64,000 bases of DNA from Malania oleifera (GCF_029873635.1 NC_080423.1:109385087-109449086); one strand, 5' to 3'; shown: positions 1-12,601, numbered from the stretch's first letter. The notes: generated from the sequence alone by a model not told the origin. Made by a program: numbers and translations.

Positions 1-382
1 GTAATAGCTTGAATTTGTTGTCATGAGATAGATTATAATTTTGTTTATTTGCCCATATTTTTATTTCTTAATTAAATTAACCATTCAATAAGAGAATGAG
101 GATACTTCAATAAAATTTATTGTGATTATTTATAATTAATCATCAAAGATGACAAACATAATATAAAAATATATTAATGTACTGAATTGAAACAAATTAA
201 AAAGCTAAGTAAATTATTAAAAGTGTGTTAGTCTCTAGAAAATATTAGATGCATTTAGTGTTCCGCATTTTAAGTCGTACACCAATACTAATATGATTTT
301 ACCATATATATATAAAATATCTAAACATGAAAAAATATAATTGGTGCGATCTAATGCTCAGCATGCTAACTAATACAGCAGA
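1..382. other. AT-rich intergenic DNA
   Basis: No coding signal, RNA gene or recognisable repeat boundary was seen. The stretch is strongly AT-rich with short homopolymer runs. Confidence 0.6.
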
Positions 383-881
383 TAGGGGTGAACATAATTC
401 AGTTAAAACCGAATTAATCGAGTAAATTTAGTCGGCTCGGTTCAGTTAAAAATCTATTCAATTCAGTTTCGATTTTTATTTTCGTTGAATTTCAGTTCTT
501 GGTTTTCGGTTCAGTTTTTGGGTTTGATTAATTCAGTTAACCGAATTAGTTGAATATTATAAATTAATAATAAATAATTATATATATTGCATATTAAAAT
601 ATTTTATATATTATATATACTTAAATTTTATTTATTATATATATATATTACATATATTAAAATTTTATATATTTTATATATTATTAATATTTTACATATA
701 TATTAAAAACTATATTATATGTATATATATTAAAAAGTTAATTCGGTTAAAATTGATTAATCGATTTAACCAAAATTCGATTTGATCTGTTTTGAGTTTG
801 ATTAAATATGAAATTTCGATCATACTGAAATTTTTGAATTAATTAGGTTAATTAATCGAACCGACTGAATGCTTACCCCTG
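383..881. mobile_element. hAT-like MITE, non-coding
   Basis: A 499-bp non-coding block bounded by imperfect terminal inverted repeats. The left end reads TAGGGGTGAAC; the right end, read on the other strand, is CAGGGGTAAGC. Both arms continue with related words (AATTCAGTT / ATTCAGTCGG and several AATTAATCGA-type repeats). The middle is almost pure AT. Flanking octamers ACAGCAGA and TCACCAAA agree at 5 of 8 positions, so an old 8-bp target duplication is possible but not proven. The terminal sequence type (AGGGGTG) is typical of plant hAT-derived MITEs. The family name is inferred from the ends only. Confidence 0.55.
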
Positions 882-889
882 TCACCAAA

Positions 890-1867
890 TGTGCATGTAG
901 ACATTCCTTGTTTAACCTAAATTCAAATTGCTTAAGGGTGTGTTTGGAGGCATAATGAGTGAATTTTATGGCAAAAAACAAAATATAGCATAGGATGGAG
1001 TTGGTTCACAGCATGTGTGGCTGAATAAGGTCAAAAGAAAATAATAATGACTTCTTCCAAACACAAAATTCCAAATCAGATTTGGTGAGGGAGAGGGATA
1101 GAGGGTGTATCCTATGCATGCATAAGGCAATTTGATGACTTGTGAAACACCCCATGTCCCAAACAACCACCCACCACCACCTCAGCTTCAACTATTGTTC
1201 CTTAAGGCACATTTAACTTTTTTTCCTATTATTATTATTATTTCAAATGAAATGACAAATATGCCCTTCTCGGAAAGATTCATGCCCACTGTTTGGTGCA
1301 TACAATAAAAACAACAATCAAGTGTTAAGCTTAAGTTTGGTTTGCAAAATACCTATTCACAGAAATAGATTAGTAAATAGTGAGTGATGTGGGTCGGGTA
1401 TATAAACCCTTTCACAAATGAAAGAATGTCGCAGTCTTAGAATTACTTAATATTGATCTCATTCTTTACATTCCTTTAAAAAAGAATGGTAGTTGAATTG
1501 AGCTTCAATGGTTTTTTTGAGAAATTATGAGCATATACGTTAAAGTTAAATGTACCTTTTTATCATGTTACTATGTTATAAATTTTACAAGTATTCTTTT
1601 AAGTATTACTCTTAAACTGCTTTAACTCTTTCATTAATATCCATTTTATTAACATAAAAAAAATATTAAATATAACTATTATCATAATATTTATAAATAA
1701 ATAATTAGTAAAATTAAAACAAAATTGCTATTATAAGCCTGAAATTGAAAAGACTTTACCAAAAAGAAAAAAAGAAAAAGAAAAAAGAAGGAATTCTCTA
1801 CTTCAATTCGATGTTAATAATTTGGTGCATGAATAATTTTTTTATTAAAAACTTTGAGAGGGAAATA
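890..1867. other. AT-rich intergenic DNA
   Basis: Two overlapping minus-strand open frames near 966-1191 have no recognisable domain and sit in low-complexity sequence; I do not call them genes. A purine-rich run of A and G (about 1755-1790) explains the lysine-rich frame that follows. No other structure seen. Confidence 0.6.
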
Positions 1868-2404
1868 TGTTGGAATTGTTGTGATCTCAAGAGAGGGGGT
1901 GAATTGAGTTTTAAAAATATTTTGACTAAATTAAACATTTACGTCAATTCACCACATATCATATCTCATTCAATATAACAATGTGTATGAAAAGTGATTA
2001 AATTATAAGTGTGAATATACACATGCATCATATCTCATTTAAATAAAAGTGTACATGCAAATAATTATAACCATAAATGAACAAGCATACACATGCTGAA
2101 TTTAAAAGACACAAATTAAATGAGATAAGGAGAGAGCGATACATGATATTTGTTATCAAGGTTCGACTAAACTAGCCTACGTCCCCGCCTTGAACATACC
2201 CGCCAAGAATTCCACTAAAGTTGCTTACTTAAACGAGCGGAATAGAATTCGTTACAACCTCTCCTCACAGAGCGAGATAAATCCCAACTCAATTATAAGG
2301 TTAAGCCCAACTTGTCTCATTTATGAGGCTGAGACTCCCAAGTTCAATTTTCGGGCTGAACCGAACCGGTCTCACTTACGGGGCTGAGGCTCCCAAGTGC
2401 AATT

Positions 2405-3069
2405 TGTTAAGAATTTCACTTGTGAGCTTGTCCCACATTGGAATATTAGAGTTGATGATGGGTGTTTATATACATGGTTGGAACCAATACCCAATAGACT
2501 TAAGCTTTTGGGTCAAGTTAGTGCTCACCCATGTGTATCAAGCATACCCATGGGCTCCTCCGGTCCTAACAAGTGGTATCAGAGTCGACGATTCATAACT
2601 CTGGGTGAGCAACATCCTAAAGAGTCGAGACGTGAAATTAATTCTCCTGACGTGCTAACAGTTGGAGGATCAAGTGTGCGGCTGAGGCCAATAAGGATCA
2701 TCTAGGCTGCGGATGGATCCGAATAGGGTCAAGACGTGAGAGGTAAGATTGGTTCGGAGGCACGTGGAATGCAATCTGACACACGTAAAGCGTCAGTGAT
2801 AAGACCCACTTGAGCAAGTGTTGGAGAATTGGGCTTACTCCCAGAAGGGGGATGATTTCCATTCAAGGGGGAGCGGTTGGAACTCACAAGTGAGGGGAAG
2901 ATTGTTGAGAATTCCACTTGTGAGCTTGTCCCACATTGGAATATTAGAGTGGATGATAGGTGCTTATATACATTGTTGGACTCAAGACCCAATAGGCTTA
3001 AGCTTTTGGGTCAAGTTGGTGCTCACCTATGTGTATCAAGCATACCCATGGTCTCCTCCGGTCCTAACA
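2405..3069 (+). mobile_element. TRIM, miniature LTR retroelement
   Basis: A 665-bp non-coding element. Two 167-bp direct repeats (2405-2571 and 2903-3069) begin TGTT and end CCTAACA; by eye they differ at about 13 sites (roughly 92% identity). Right after the first repeat lies TGGTATCAGAGTC (from 2574), which matches a primer-binding site for initiator-methionine tRNA. Purine-rich GAGGGGAAGA precedes the second repeat, as a polypurine tract should. The flanks CAATT (2400-2404) and TAATT (3070-3074) are a target duplication with one mismatch. No gag or pol fits in the 331-bp interior, so it must have moved with help from another element. It looks structurally whole. It is not Cassandra: no 5S-like block is present. 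Confidence 0.85.
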
Positions 3070-3678
3070 TAATTAATGGGATAAACCCAACCAGTGCAAT
3101 AAAAATCATTTTTATACATAATAATGCTTCTGAAAATATAAGCAAAGATGTACACATTTAAACTCAAATATATGCACTCTCTAATGATATGATTTATGCT
3201 CAATAGAGAAAGGTGTTTTTCAAAATAAATATTCTAATTTTTGAAGAAAAATATATATGATAAAATGCTTCAAAGATTTGAACCCTGATAAAATATTCTC
3301 CTAAAAATATTTTTTAAAATACACCGAAGAACCTAGGGTTTGCTCGAAAAATATTTTTGCAAAAACTAATATATAAGATCTTTGATGTCATATGAAACGA
3401 TTAATAAAAGCTTCAAAGATCAAGTGTAAAACAAATATTGTCTCTAATGAAGATTTGCAATAATATTGTTTAGAGAAGATATGATTTATGCTCAAAACGT
3501 TTTTGCAATATACACACTCTAAAAATAAATGTCCAATAAAAATACTCTCTTAAGGAAAAATGTTTCAACGAAAGAATCAAAGAGAGTTTGGAAAGTATGA
3601 ATAGATTTGCCCCAAAGAAAATATTTTCATAATAAAAATGGTTTGGGCGAACTTTGATTAATAAAGGTTTAGAGAGAA

Positions 3679-3919
3679 TGTAAGAACTCGAAAAATATAA
3701 AGGGATTTCTGCAGATTTCGTCGACGAAGCCAGATTTCGTCGACGAAGGCAATAGACTTTTCGTCGACGAAATTCAAAGGTTCGTCGACGAAGAGAAGCC
3801 GAGAGGTCTGGAAAATTCTAAATATCAGACTTCATCGACGAGGCTGCCGACATCCGCGACGAAAATCGGACGGGTCAAAGGCTTAAAAAGGGGATATTTG
3901 GGTTTTCTTCTTCACTAAG

Positions 3920-3985
<66 letters not shown>

Positions 3986-5766
3986 TAAACTCTCTCTACT
4001 CTCTCTCTCTCTCTAGATTTCCTCGCTAGTTGTTGATAGAATCAAAAATCTGAGGGTACCATGAGGATTGTGGAGGGATTCTCTACAACTTCTGTGGATC
4101 GGAATCTCGATTCAAGCAATTTCGAGTTTCGGGCCAAAATCGAGGTAAGGCTCGGTTTTCATTTCTGATTCGGTATATGTGTAGTAGTATGGATCGTATG
4201 CATGTTTAGTATTGTGGTTTGTAGATTTCGGAGTCTCGGTTAGTAGTTTTGAGGGCCGTAGAGTTCGTGGTTTGATTTCGGGTTGAGGTAAGGGAATTTT
4301 GTTTATATCAGTTCATTTTCGAAATCAAGATCGGTAGGCCTGTAGACTACAATCTTATGTATGTTTTGACTACTTATTTGGGGAAATCTATCGGGTGAAA
4401 ATACAGGATTTTTGGGTTATAGTTTTCTAGAAAATTGGGGATTTCGGGTATCATTTCTTATTTAATTTGAAAATCTTTTATGTTATTTAAACTGTATTAT
4501 TGAGGTGACCGTAATCCATATTTGCATAAACTGTACACTTGAAATTGTAAACGATATGATTTTTCGTAAACCAAATAAGTGTGGTACGTGTGTATGTATG
4601 TAAATGTTCCAGGTATTTGAAAAAAAGTTATATGGCGGCTTATTACTGTACGCTAAAATGTATAGGGACGTGAGTTCCAAAGTGATTCCAGGTTTTGTGA
4701 AACGGCTAGGGGCGGCTAACTACCGTACGCCAAAACGGCTAGGGGCGGCTAACTACCGTATGTCGTAACAGTTAGGGGCGGCTAACTACCATATGCTGTA
4801 ACAGTTAGGGGCGGCTAACTACTGTACGCTGTGCCCTGTAACGGTTAACTACCGTGGGCAAGAGTGGCCAGCTCTATATCCGGGGTGCGAAATATCATTA
4901 GTATGATTCGGTTGGTCATCGAATGTAGCAACGAACCACAGTGGGCCTAGGTTGACGCAGCGTAGTTTGCACATGGTAACGTAATCGGGGTTAGACCAGG
5001 TGACCTTGTGTAGTTGCATATGCAGCAATGGATTCCCTATTGGGCCTGAGTCGGAAACCTTCATAGTTTAATGTGTTGGAACGTAACCGTTGTGAGACTA
5101 GGTGACTTGTGCAGTTGTGAGTAGTGTGACGGCACTGACCATATGTATGTATGTATGTATTTGAGTATCGTATGAACTGGTATGGTTTTGTGAAAATACT
5201 GGAACTGTATGGGAATGTATGGAACTTGTTTTGAAATTATATGTATGTGTTTCAAACTGTATCATATGTATGTGTTATGAAGTATGAAAATGACACTGGT
5301 ATGCCACAGACTAATATAACCTGTTTTCTCCCTTACTGAGAGGTGTCTCACCCCGAATATATACAAATGTTTTTCAGGTCCTTCGAGTAGCCGAAACTAG
5401 CATCCTAGCATCCGGAAGCGGGGGGTGTGTTTAGCTACTATTAGTACCTGATAGGTACGAATTTTGTAACCGGGTTGTCCTGATGGATTTTGTAGACACC
5501 CGTGGTATGTATAGTATTTATAGGTATGTTTAACCCTGTATGGTATAGATTCTGGTATGGTACAGTTTGATGTAAAGAAAGACCGTATTTCACTGTGTAT
5601 TTTGATGAGTATGGACATGTGTATGTATGTATATATGGCATCCGTTCACCCCACGGGGTCGGACCCTCTTTGTATGTGGTATCATTTTATGTTTTAATTG
5701 ATACAAAGACAGGTTAGGTTACTTAAATTCACCCCTGGGTCCCATTTCAGGGTTCGGGGCGTGACA
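3679..5766 (+). mobile_element. Tekay-type gypsy solo LTR (T1)
   Basis: A 2,088-bp solo LTR. It starts TGTAAGAACTCG and ends GGGGCGTGACA, flanked by a perfect 5-bp duplication GAGAA (3674-3678 and 5767-5771). Inside, in order: four perfect TTCGTCGACGAA palindromes at 3717, 3736, 3760 and 3781 plus weaker ones; a long CT microsatellite at about 3923-3980; a ~33-bp minisatellite built on GGCGGCTAACTACCGTA at about 4705-4860; and the conserved CTTACTGAGAGGTGTCTCACCCC-like block near 5333-5354. The lineage is inferred from sharing ends and blocks with the LTRs of the element at 5848-18276, which carries gypsy pol. It was inserted into the older family-H LTR. Confidence 0.85.
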
Positions 5767-7019
5767 GAGAATTTGAAGTTAATCAAAGTTACTAATCTGG
5801 AGTAATGAGGGGGTATTTATAGATTTTCTGAAAATTATGACCGTTGGTGTAACGACTTGCCTATTTTACCATAATTTTTTTATTTTTAAAAAAATATAAT
5901 AAACCTGATAAAACATAATCCACCTTGACCCATAGGTACCAAGGATATACCTGAAATACAACACTGATACCTAAGTAGCAGGAAACATAAAATCACATAC
6001 ATATCAAATCATTCATCCAACACAATACCAGAGTTTTACTACAACTGTCATATACATACACATATTCCAAAATATCCAGAAAGTGTCCAAGGGTCACCAC
6101 CCAAAAATCCGTCAGACCCTAAAAATGACTTACCCTTCAGACAAGGTAGAACAGTCGAACTCTAACGTTGTGGAGCTCTATCCACTCTTCTATCGTGGGC
6201 TCTTGAAATGTTTATATAGCTAGGATGAGACACCTCTCAGTAAGGGAAATAAACAAATATCAGTGTCTGATAACATGAGTATTTTCGTGTTATACGTAGA
6301 ACAATACATAAATCATATTTAATAAAGTTGTGTCTAACATGTCTGCGAAAAACATAATTTCTTATAACATGGTATATCATACTGAGTTTCTATACATTAA
6401 AATTATCTCGTATAACTGTACATGAAATACACCATGGATGGTTAACTGGCTGGTGTCATGTCTTACCCCCTCATGATTGGATTGTGCAGCCCGAAGGCGG
6501 GACCTAGCAATGGCTGGTTGACCATGCTAACATCGACTTCCGATCTCCAACTGCCCCTTATGGCAAGTGGTAGTTCTAACATATAAATGATCGTGATCAT
6601 ATAGCTATAGTACCGTGCTTCGTGAAAGCCTAAACCAAGTCAACTAGGTTCTGATAACATATAGTATATTCTCAAATAATGATACATGACTATTTCATAA
6701 TAATATTTGTCATATTAATATTTTCATAAAACTTTGCATAACATATCATATAAAATTCATGGCCCTTACGCCGACATAGCATATAAAATCTACTTTTTTT
6801 ATTACTTATCCTTACTTATGGCAGAGGAATACTATAGTTACATTCAGGGTTGTGGGAGATAACAATACACATAAAATAAAATTCTCCCATAACTAAAATA
6901 CTATTTATTACTAGAAAATTATTACATCTAACTAACCTGCATTAAAGAAATTTTACATATTTATGAGTAACTTTTCTTAACTACTACTTATCCCCGCTGA
7001 AGAGATGCGGGTACTTCTG

Positions 7020-7301
7020 TCATATCTGCTCCTCGAGCTCCCATGAAGCTTCCTTTATCGCACGATTTCTCCATAAGACTTTCACTGAAGGAATCTTCTT
7101 ATTACAAAATTCCTGTTCTTTCTTGTCCAGAATCTGCACTGATACTTCCTTATATGGCAGAGTATCCCCGAGCTTTATCTCACCATAGCTGATCACATGG
7201 AAGGGATCTGGGACGTATTTTCTCAACATGGAGACATGAAATACGTCGTATATTTTGGACAAAACAAGTGGCAAGGCTAGCCTATAGGCAACTGACCCCA
7301 T
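7020..7301 (-). pseudogene. Integrase C-terminus with chromodomain-like tail (T2 part)
   Basis: Fossil part of T2. The readable stretch begins with a segment typical of the C-terminal end of chromovirus integrase (VFHVSMLRKYVPDP) and ends with VKVLWRNRAIKEASWELEEQ. The tail resembles the chromodomain core by which Tekay/Del integrases are thought to target heterochromatin. It lies next to the left LTR, as expected for the 3' end of pol on the minus strand. Confidence 0.75.
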
Positions 7302-7625
7302 CCTCTCAAGAATCTCAAACGGGCCAATAAACCTAGGGCTAAACTTACCATTCCTTCAAAATCTCATAATTTCCTTTAATAGAGCTATTTTCAAAAACAC
7401 GTGATCTCCAACATCAAACTCCAGTTTCCTGCGGCGAGTATCAGCATAATTCTTCTACCGACTCTGAGCTATACTAATTCTGTCTCTGATGAGCCGAACT
7501 TTATCACATACCTGTTGCACTAGCTCTGGCCCCACAACTCGCCGCTCACCTAACTCATCCCAGTATAGAGGATAACAACATTTCCTACTATAAAACGCCT
7601 CATAAGGTGTCATTCTAATGTTGGA

Positions 7626-8024
7626 CTAATAACTGTTATTGTATACGAACTCTACCAGTCGTATATATTGAGTCCAACTACCCCCAAAATTCAGCACGCA
7701 CTCTTGCAGCATATCTTCCAAGATCTGAATCACCCTCTCAGTCTCGTTGTCCGTTTGAGGATGAAATATCGTGCTGAAAGATAATTGAGACCCCAGAGCC
7801 TCTTGCAAGCTCCTCCAAAATCGAGACATGAAACGTGGGTCTCAATTTGACACTATAGACACTGGCACACCATGAGAACGAACTATCTCTTGAATATAAA
7901 TCTCTACCAGTCTGTCCATGGAGTAGTTGACTTTAATAGGAATGAAGTGAGCAGTCTTCGTCAATCTATCAATGACCACCCAAATAGCATTCTGACCATG
8001 CGGTGTCGGTGGCAAACTCGCCAC
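7626..8024 (-). pseudogene. Integrase core region (T2 part)
   Basis: Fossil part of T2. Two neighbouring readable stretches carry integrase signatures: WVVIDRLTKTAHFIPIK, which is the classic start of the gypsy integrase core, and STIFHPQTDNETERVIQILE, which is the conserved block around the end of the DDE core. In living relatives this domain joins cDNA ends to target DNA. The region is decayed and non-functional. Confidence 0.8.
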
Positions 8025-8351
8025 AAAGTCCTTAGATACATGATCCCACTTCCACTATGGGATGTAAAGTGGCCGCAACTAGTTCGTCGGCCTCTAGTAT
8101 TCAGCTTTTACCTGCTGACACATCAAATATTGTTGTACAAACTCAAAAGTTTCCCTCTTCATGCCACTCCACTAGTAAAACTCTCGCAGATCCCTATACA
8201 TTTTAGTACTACTTGGATGAACCGTGTACAAGGATCTGTGAGCCTCCTCAAAGATCGTCCTCCTGATGTCCATATCTGCAGGCACGCATAACCTGAAAAA
8301 AAACCTCAAGGCCCTGTCATCAGAAAAACTAAATTCATCTCTATGTCCGTC

Positions 8352-8892
8352 CTACACCTTGGCTATCAGCTCTACTAGTTCTGCATCATTTCTCTGAACT
8401 ATCTTAATCATTTCTTGTAATGTAGGTTGCACTACCAAGCTGGCAATAAATGCATGAGGTTCACTTTCTACCAACTCTACACTGAGTCTCTCCAGATCCA
8501 TCTGAATCGGATGTTGAACCTCCATAGCTGCCAATGCTAGTCCTACTAATTTCCTGCTCAGAGCATCAGCTACCACGTTTGCTTTCCCTAGGTGGTAGAT
8601 AATAGTGCAATCATAATCTTTAATAAGTTCTAACCACCGTCTCTGTCTCATGTTCATCTCATTTTGAGTGAAGAAGAACTTCAAACTTTTGTAATTAGAG
8701 AATATCTCACATCTCTAATCGTACAAGTAATGCCTCTAAATCGTGGGTAGGGTAGTTCTTTTCATACTCTTTCAAATATTGGGTGGCATAAGCTACAACC
8801 CTACTATGTTGCATCAAAACACAGCCGAGCCCTTTCAAAGACGCATCACTGTAAATGACATAACCATCACCCCCTGATGGAATAATCAGCAC
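8352..8892 (-). pseudogene. RNase H region (T2 part)
   Basis: Fossil part of T2. VIYSDASLKGLGCVLMQ is the first catalytic block of gypsy RNase H, followed by VVAYATQYLKEYEKNYPTHD and, further on, [18 protein letters not shown], which closes the domain. This domain removes the RNA strand during reverse transcription in active relatives. It lies between the reverse transcriptase and integrase parts, which confirms gypsy order. Confidence 0.85.
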
Positions 8893-9064
8893 TGGTGTAG
8901 TGACAAGCCTCTGCTTTAGTTCTTGGAAACTCTACTCACAATATTCATCCCATTCAAACCTAACATTTTTTTCTAGTTAGTCGTGTGAGAGGTCTTGATA
9001 AAGTTGAGAACCTATCTACAAACCGACAGTAATAACCCGCCAGTCCCAAGAAACTTCTAATTTC

Positions 9065-9729
9065 CTAAACGATCTTCAGCCAGAACCAATTCAACACTGT
9101 CTCAATCTTGTTGGGATCCATTGAAATACCATCCCCTAAAATAGCATGTCCCATAAATGTCTCTTTCTCCAACCAAAATTCACATTTACTGAACTTGGCA
9201 TACAACCTCTTTTCCCTAAGCATCTGAAGTACCAATCGTAAATGTGTCTCATACTCCTCAAAACTCCTTGAGTAGACCAATATATAATCAATAAAAACTA
9301 CAAAGAACTGGTCCAAATACTGGTGAAAGACTATATTCATCAAGTCCATGAACACAGTAAGAGCATTCGTTGAACCAAATGGCATAACTAGGAATTCATA
9401 ATGTCCATACCTGGTCCTAAAAGCTGTCTTCGAGACATCTTCTGCTTTTAATTTCACCTGATGGTAGCCTGATTTGAGGTCAATCTTCGAATAAACCTAC
9501 GTACCTTGAAGCTGGTCAAATAAATCGTCTATACGGGGTAGAGGATACCTGTTCTTGATCGTCACCTTATTAATTTCCTTATAATTTATACACATTCTCA
9601 TAGACCTGTCCTTTTTCTTTACAAATAAAATTAGAGCTTCCCACAGAGATACACTGGGCCGAATAAATCCTTTATCCAGCAAGTCTTGCAACTGAACCTT
9701 TAACTCTCCCAACTCTGTTGGAGCCATTC
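9065..9729 (-). pseudogene. Reverse transcriptase region (T2 part)
   Basis: Fossil part of T2. Recognisable blocks are [20 protein letters not shown] followed by [16 protein letters not shown], then [16 protein letters not shown], then the FVVFID block around the polymerase active site, and KFSKCEFWL. These are ordered as in Ty3/gypsy reverse transcriptase. At its upstream end the region is interrupted by the nested solo LTR at 9730-12094, with a clean target duplication, so that LTR arrived after T2. Confidence 0.85.
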
Positions 9730-12094
9730 TGTAATGACCCAGAATTAAAATAATTAGAAAATATGATAAATGAAATGGATTAATGGATAATGAAGGAAAA
9801 AGGAAAGAAATTAGAAGGAAAAGCAGGCCTCGTCGACGAATGTCATGTATTCGTTGACGAGTGTCCATCTAAGCTCGGCGACGAACTTGGTTTCTCGTCG
9901 TTGAAGGAATCCCAAGAGAGTATATTTGGAACTCTGAATTTCGTCGACGAGGGTATCTTCTCTTCGATGAAGTTTCTATAGTGTCTCGTCGATGAAGCTC
10001 TGCCTATAAATTGAAATTCTTTCATTTTTAGCTTGAAAACTCGGCAAATTTCTCCTTCTCTCTCTAGAAAACGACCTCCTAGCCTTCTCTCTTCGATTTT
10101 GGGCCGGATTTGACCTGGTTTGACGATCCGGAACCACCACGAGGTTCGTGGGATCATTCTTTTCAAGGATGTAGGAGCTAATCATTGGGTTGTGAGGTTT
10201 GGGAAACATCCCAAAATCAGAGTAAGTTAGTTATTTTGGGATTTTCTTAAGGAATGTTTTTATTTGGAGTCTAAGAAGTAGTAAATAAGTATTTTCTATA
10301 AGATTTAAGTTAATTGAAATTTTTTTTAATTAAGTTAGGATTTTTTGAATTCAGGGTCCAAGTGAACGATGTGGGTATCAGTTCGGGGATCCTACGGGCG
10401 TAGTTTGAAAGTCAGGTAAGGGGGAAATTTATATATTAAATCAGGTTTTTCATGAATTAAAATGGATTATGTGTTATTTATGTATATATGTTTATATGTG
10501 GGTTTAAAATGTCAGCCTTGAAATTATGTTTTTTGAGCCTATGAATGTTTATATAGTTATGTATATGTGAAAGTAAACGAATGGAAGTAGAAAGGAATTT
10601 TTCTAAGAAATTAATTAAGAAATGAAATGTATTTTCAATATATCAATGTTAACTATGGGTTGGCTTATTTTGTAAGAAATGTATATGAATTTTACTTCTA
10701 AAATTGTGTGGCATGAGATTTTGTGCAAATATATGTTAGATATATGAGATGCATGTTAAGTAAGTAAAGCTTATGAATAAAATATGATATGGACAATGTT
10801 GCTTGTGTATGTTAAATGCAATCATGTAAATGTAAGACAGCTGAAAGACAGTCATGTTAGCATATTCTAGCGCATTTCTATGTGGACTAACTGTAGTAGA
10901 TTCTAGCGCATTTTTATGTGAAAACTAACTAATGATGGCTAAAGATCAGTTGTACTATGAAGTAATGAAATAAAAATGTTATCCAATGAAATGACAATGC
11001 AATAAAATAAAATGTGAAATGTGAACGATACGAATAGGATAGAGTCACTTAACGTGAAATGAAATATAAAGTTAAGCTATGAATATGAATGAATGCGTAT
11101 GAATGTATAATGACAGAAAAGAATGATATATTATGATATTAGAAGTATGTATGTACGTAGAACATGTTATGATTGGGCAAGGCGAACTCTTCACCTAAGG
11201 GCTTACTAAGAAAGGCGAGTGCACTAGTAGCTTCAGGTGTGGCAGTAGCTGCATAATGTACTAGAGCAGAGGGAACCTACTTATATGGGCGAGTAGAATT
11301 CTATATTGTTAGGGCCTTTCCCGGTAAACTATTGTTGAATGCATGAGTACGAGATCAAGTTAACACTTGAGGGCTTACTGAGTAAGGTAAGTGCCTTGGT
11401 ATGCTTTAATTGTGACCTTAGGGTTGCCTAAGTATCAAAGCAGAGGGGTGCTACTTGTATGGGTGGGTAATCACCCCTATCCTTAAGTAATGCCGTGGGT
11501 TAAATATTTGCATGTAATTGTGTAGGTTCAGAAAACGATTTCAATGTTATGTAATGATTTATAAATGTATTTTAAAATGATAACTATATACCTCATGTTG
11601 ACCACACGCTGTTTTAATATCTATACTTCTTCCCTTACTGAGATGTGTCTCACTCGAATATGAATGTTTCTTTTTCAGGACATCCTCGAGGTCGGGCCTA
11701 GAGAGCTCGAGGGTTTTAGCATTTTTTTTTTTTTAGGACTGTAAAAAAGAAAGGGTATTTTATGATAAACTTTGGGAATGTAAATATTCTATGTTTTACG
11801 TTTTTATGTTTAAAGGTTATTGAGTAGAGAATGGAATGGTTGTGAATATACTGGAATGTTTTGGAGATGTATGTATCTATGGAAAATATAGGTGATGGAT
11901 AAATTTTATGGATTTCTAGTTAGGATATAGCAAACTTTGGTATTAGGGAATGTTGGTATTGTAGAACTATGCTTATGGAGATTATGGTTATGTTTTCCGT
12001 TGCGTATATGTTGAATTATTGATTTATCAGGATATATCAGGACATTATCAGGTATAAGGCACGGGATCTGGGTTTAGGAGTTCGGGGCGTTACA
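9730..12094 (+). mobile_element. Tekay-type gypsy solo LTR (T3) nested in T2
   Basis: A 2,365-bp solo LTR inserted in the pol region of T2 in opposite orientation. It starts TGTAATGACCCAG and ends GGGGCGTTACA. The flanks CATTC (9725-9729) and CATTC (12095-12099) are a perfect duplication. Palindrome-array members lie at about 9829-9995, for example TCGTCGACGAA at 9830-9840. A TATA box CTATAAATTG follows at about 10004-10013. The conserved TTACTGAGATGTGTCTCAC block is near 11635-11653. The block 11160-11490 holds two related copies of a GGGCTTACTRAG...AAGGYRAGTG unit. It is a relatively late insertion. Confidence 0.87.
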
Positions 12095-12370
12095 CATTCT
12101 GTAAGGAGCTTTAGAGATCAGTGCCGTCTCGGGAAGTAGATCATTAGTGAAATCTATCTCGCGGTCGAGAGGTAACCCAGGTAGATCTTCTGGAAAAACG
12201 TTTGGAAACTCCTTAACTACTAAAGTATTGCTAAGCTTCAACTAGTTTCCTGACACCTCCTCTACAAAAGTCATAAACCCCTGACAACCATCCAGGAGTA
12301 ATCTCCTCGCTTGTATGGCTAATACTAACTGAGGCGAGGGCTATACACACGACCCTGTGAACCTGAATTC

Positions 12371-12601
12371 TTATCTTCTTGAAGGTCTGAATATTATTTC
12401 TTTCAAATGACAGTCTGTACTGGCGTAATTGGCTGCTAACCAATCCATACCAAAAATTACATCGAACCCGTGCATGTCTAATACTATCAAATTAGCCGGC
12501 AAGACTTTCCCCTGAATATCAACTGGATAGCCTACGAGCACTCTACTACACCTCACTACTGACCCTGTCGGTGTAGTTACTAACAGTTCGGTGTCTAACA
12601 A
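12371..12601 (-). pseudogene. Aspartic protease region (T2 part)
   Basis: Fossil part of T2. The stretch includes VLPANLIVLDMHGFDVIFGM followed by DWLAANYA, the hallmark of the plant gypsy retropepsin-like protease (the GMDWL block that follows the active-site region). In active elements the enzyme cuts the Gag-Pol polyprotein. It sits between gag and reverse transcriptase, as expected. Confidence 0.8.

Noticed and set aside
3717-3842. Regularly spaced palindromic repeats that resemble a CRISPR array
   Set aside because: Repeats are only 12 bp, spacers 7-12 bp, and they occur at the same place in many LTRs; this is an LTR promoter feature in a plant genome.
7872-8291. 139-codon plus-strand open frame as a gene
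   Set aside because: It lies opposite the integrase region of a minus-strand gypsy element and has no domain of its own.
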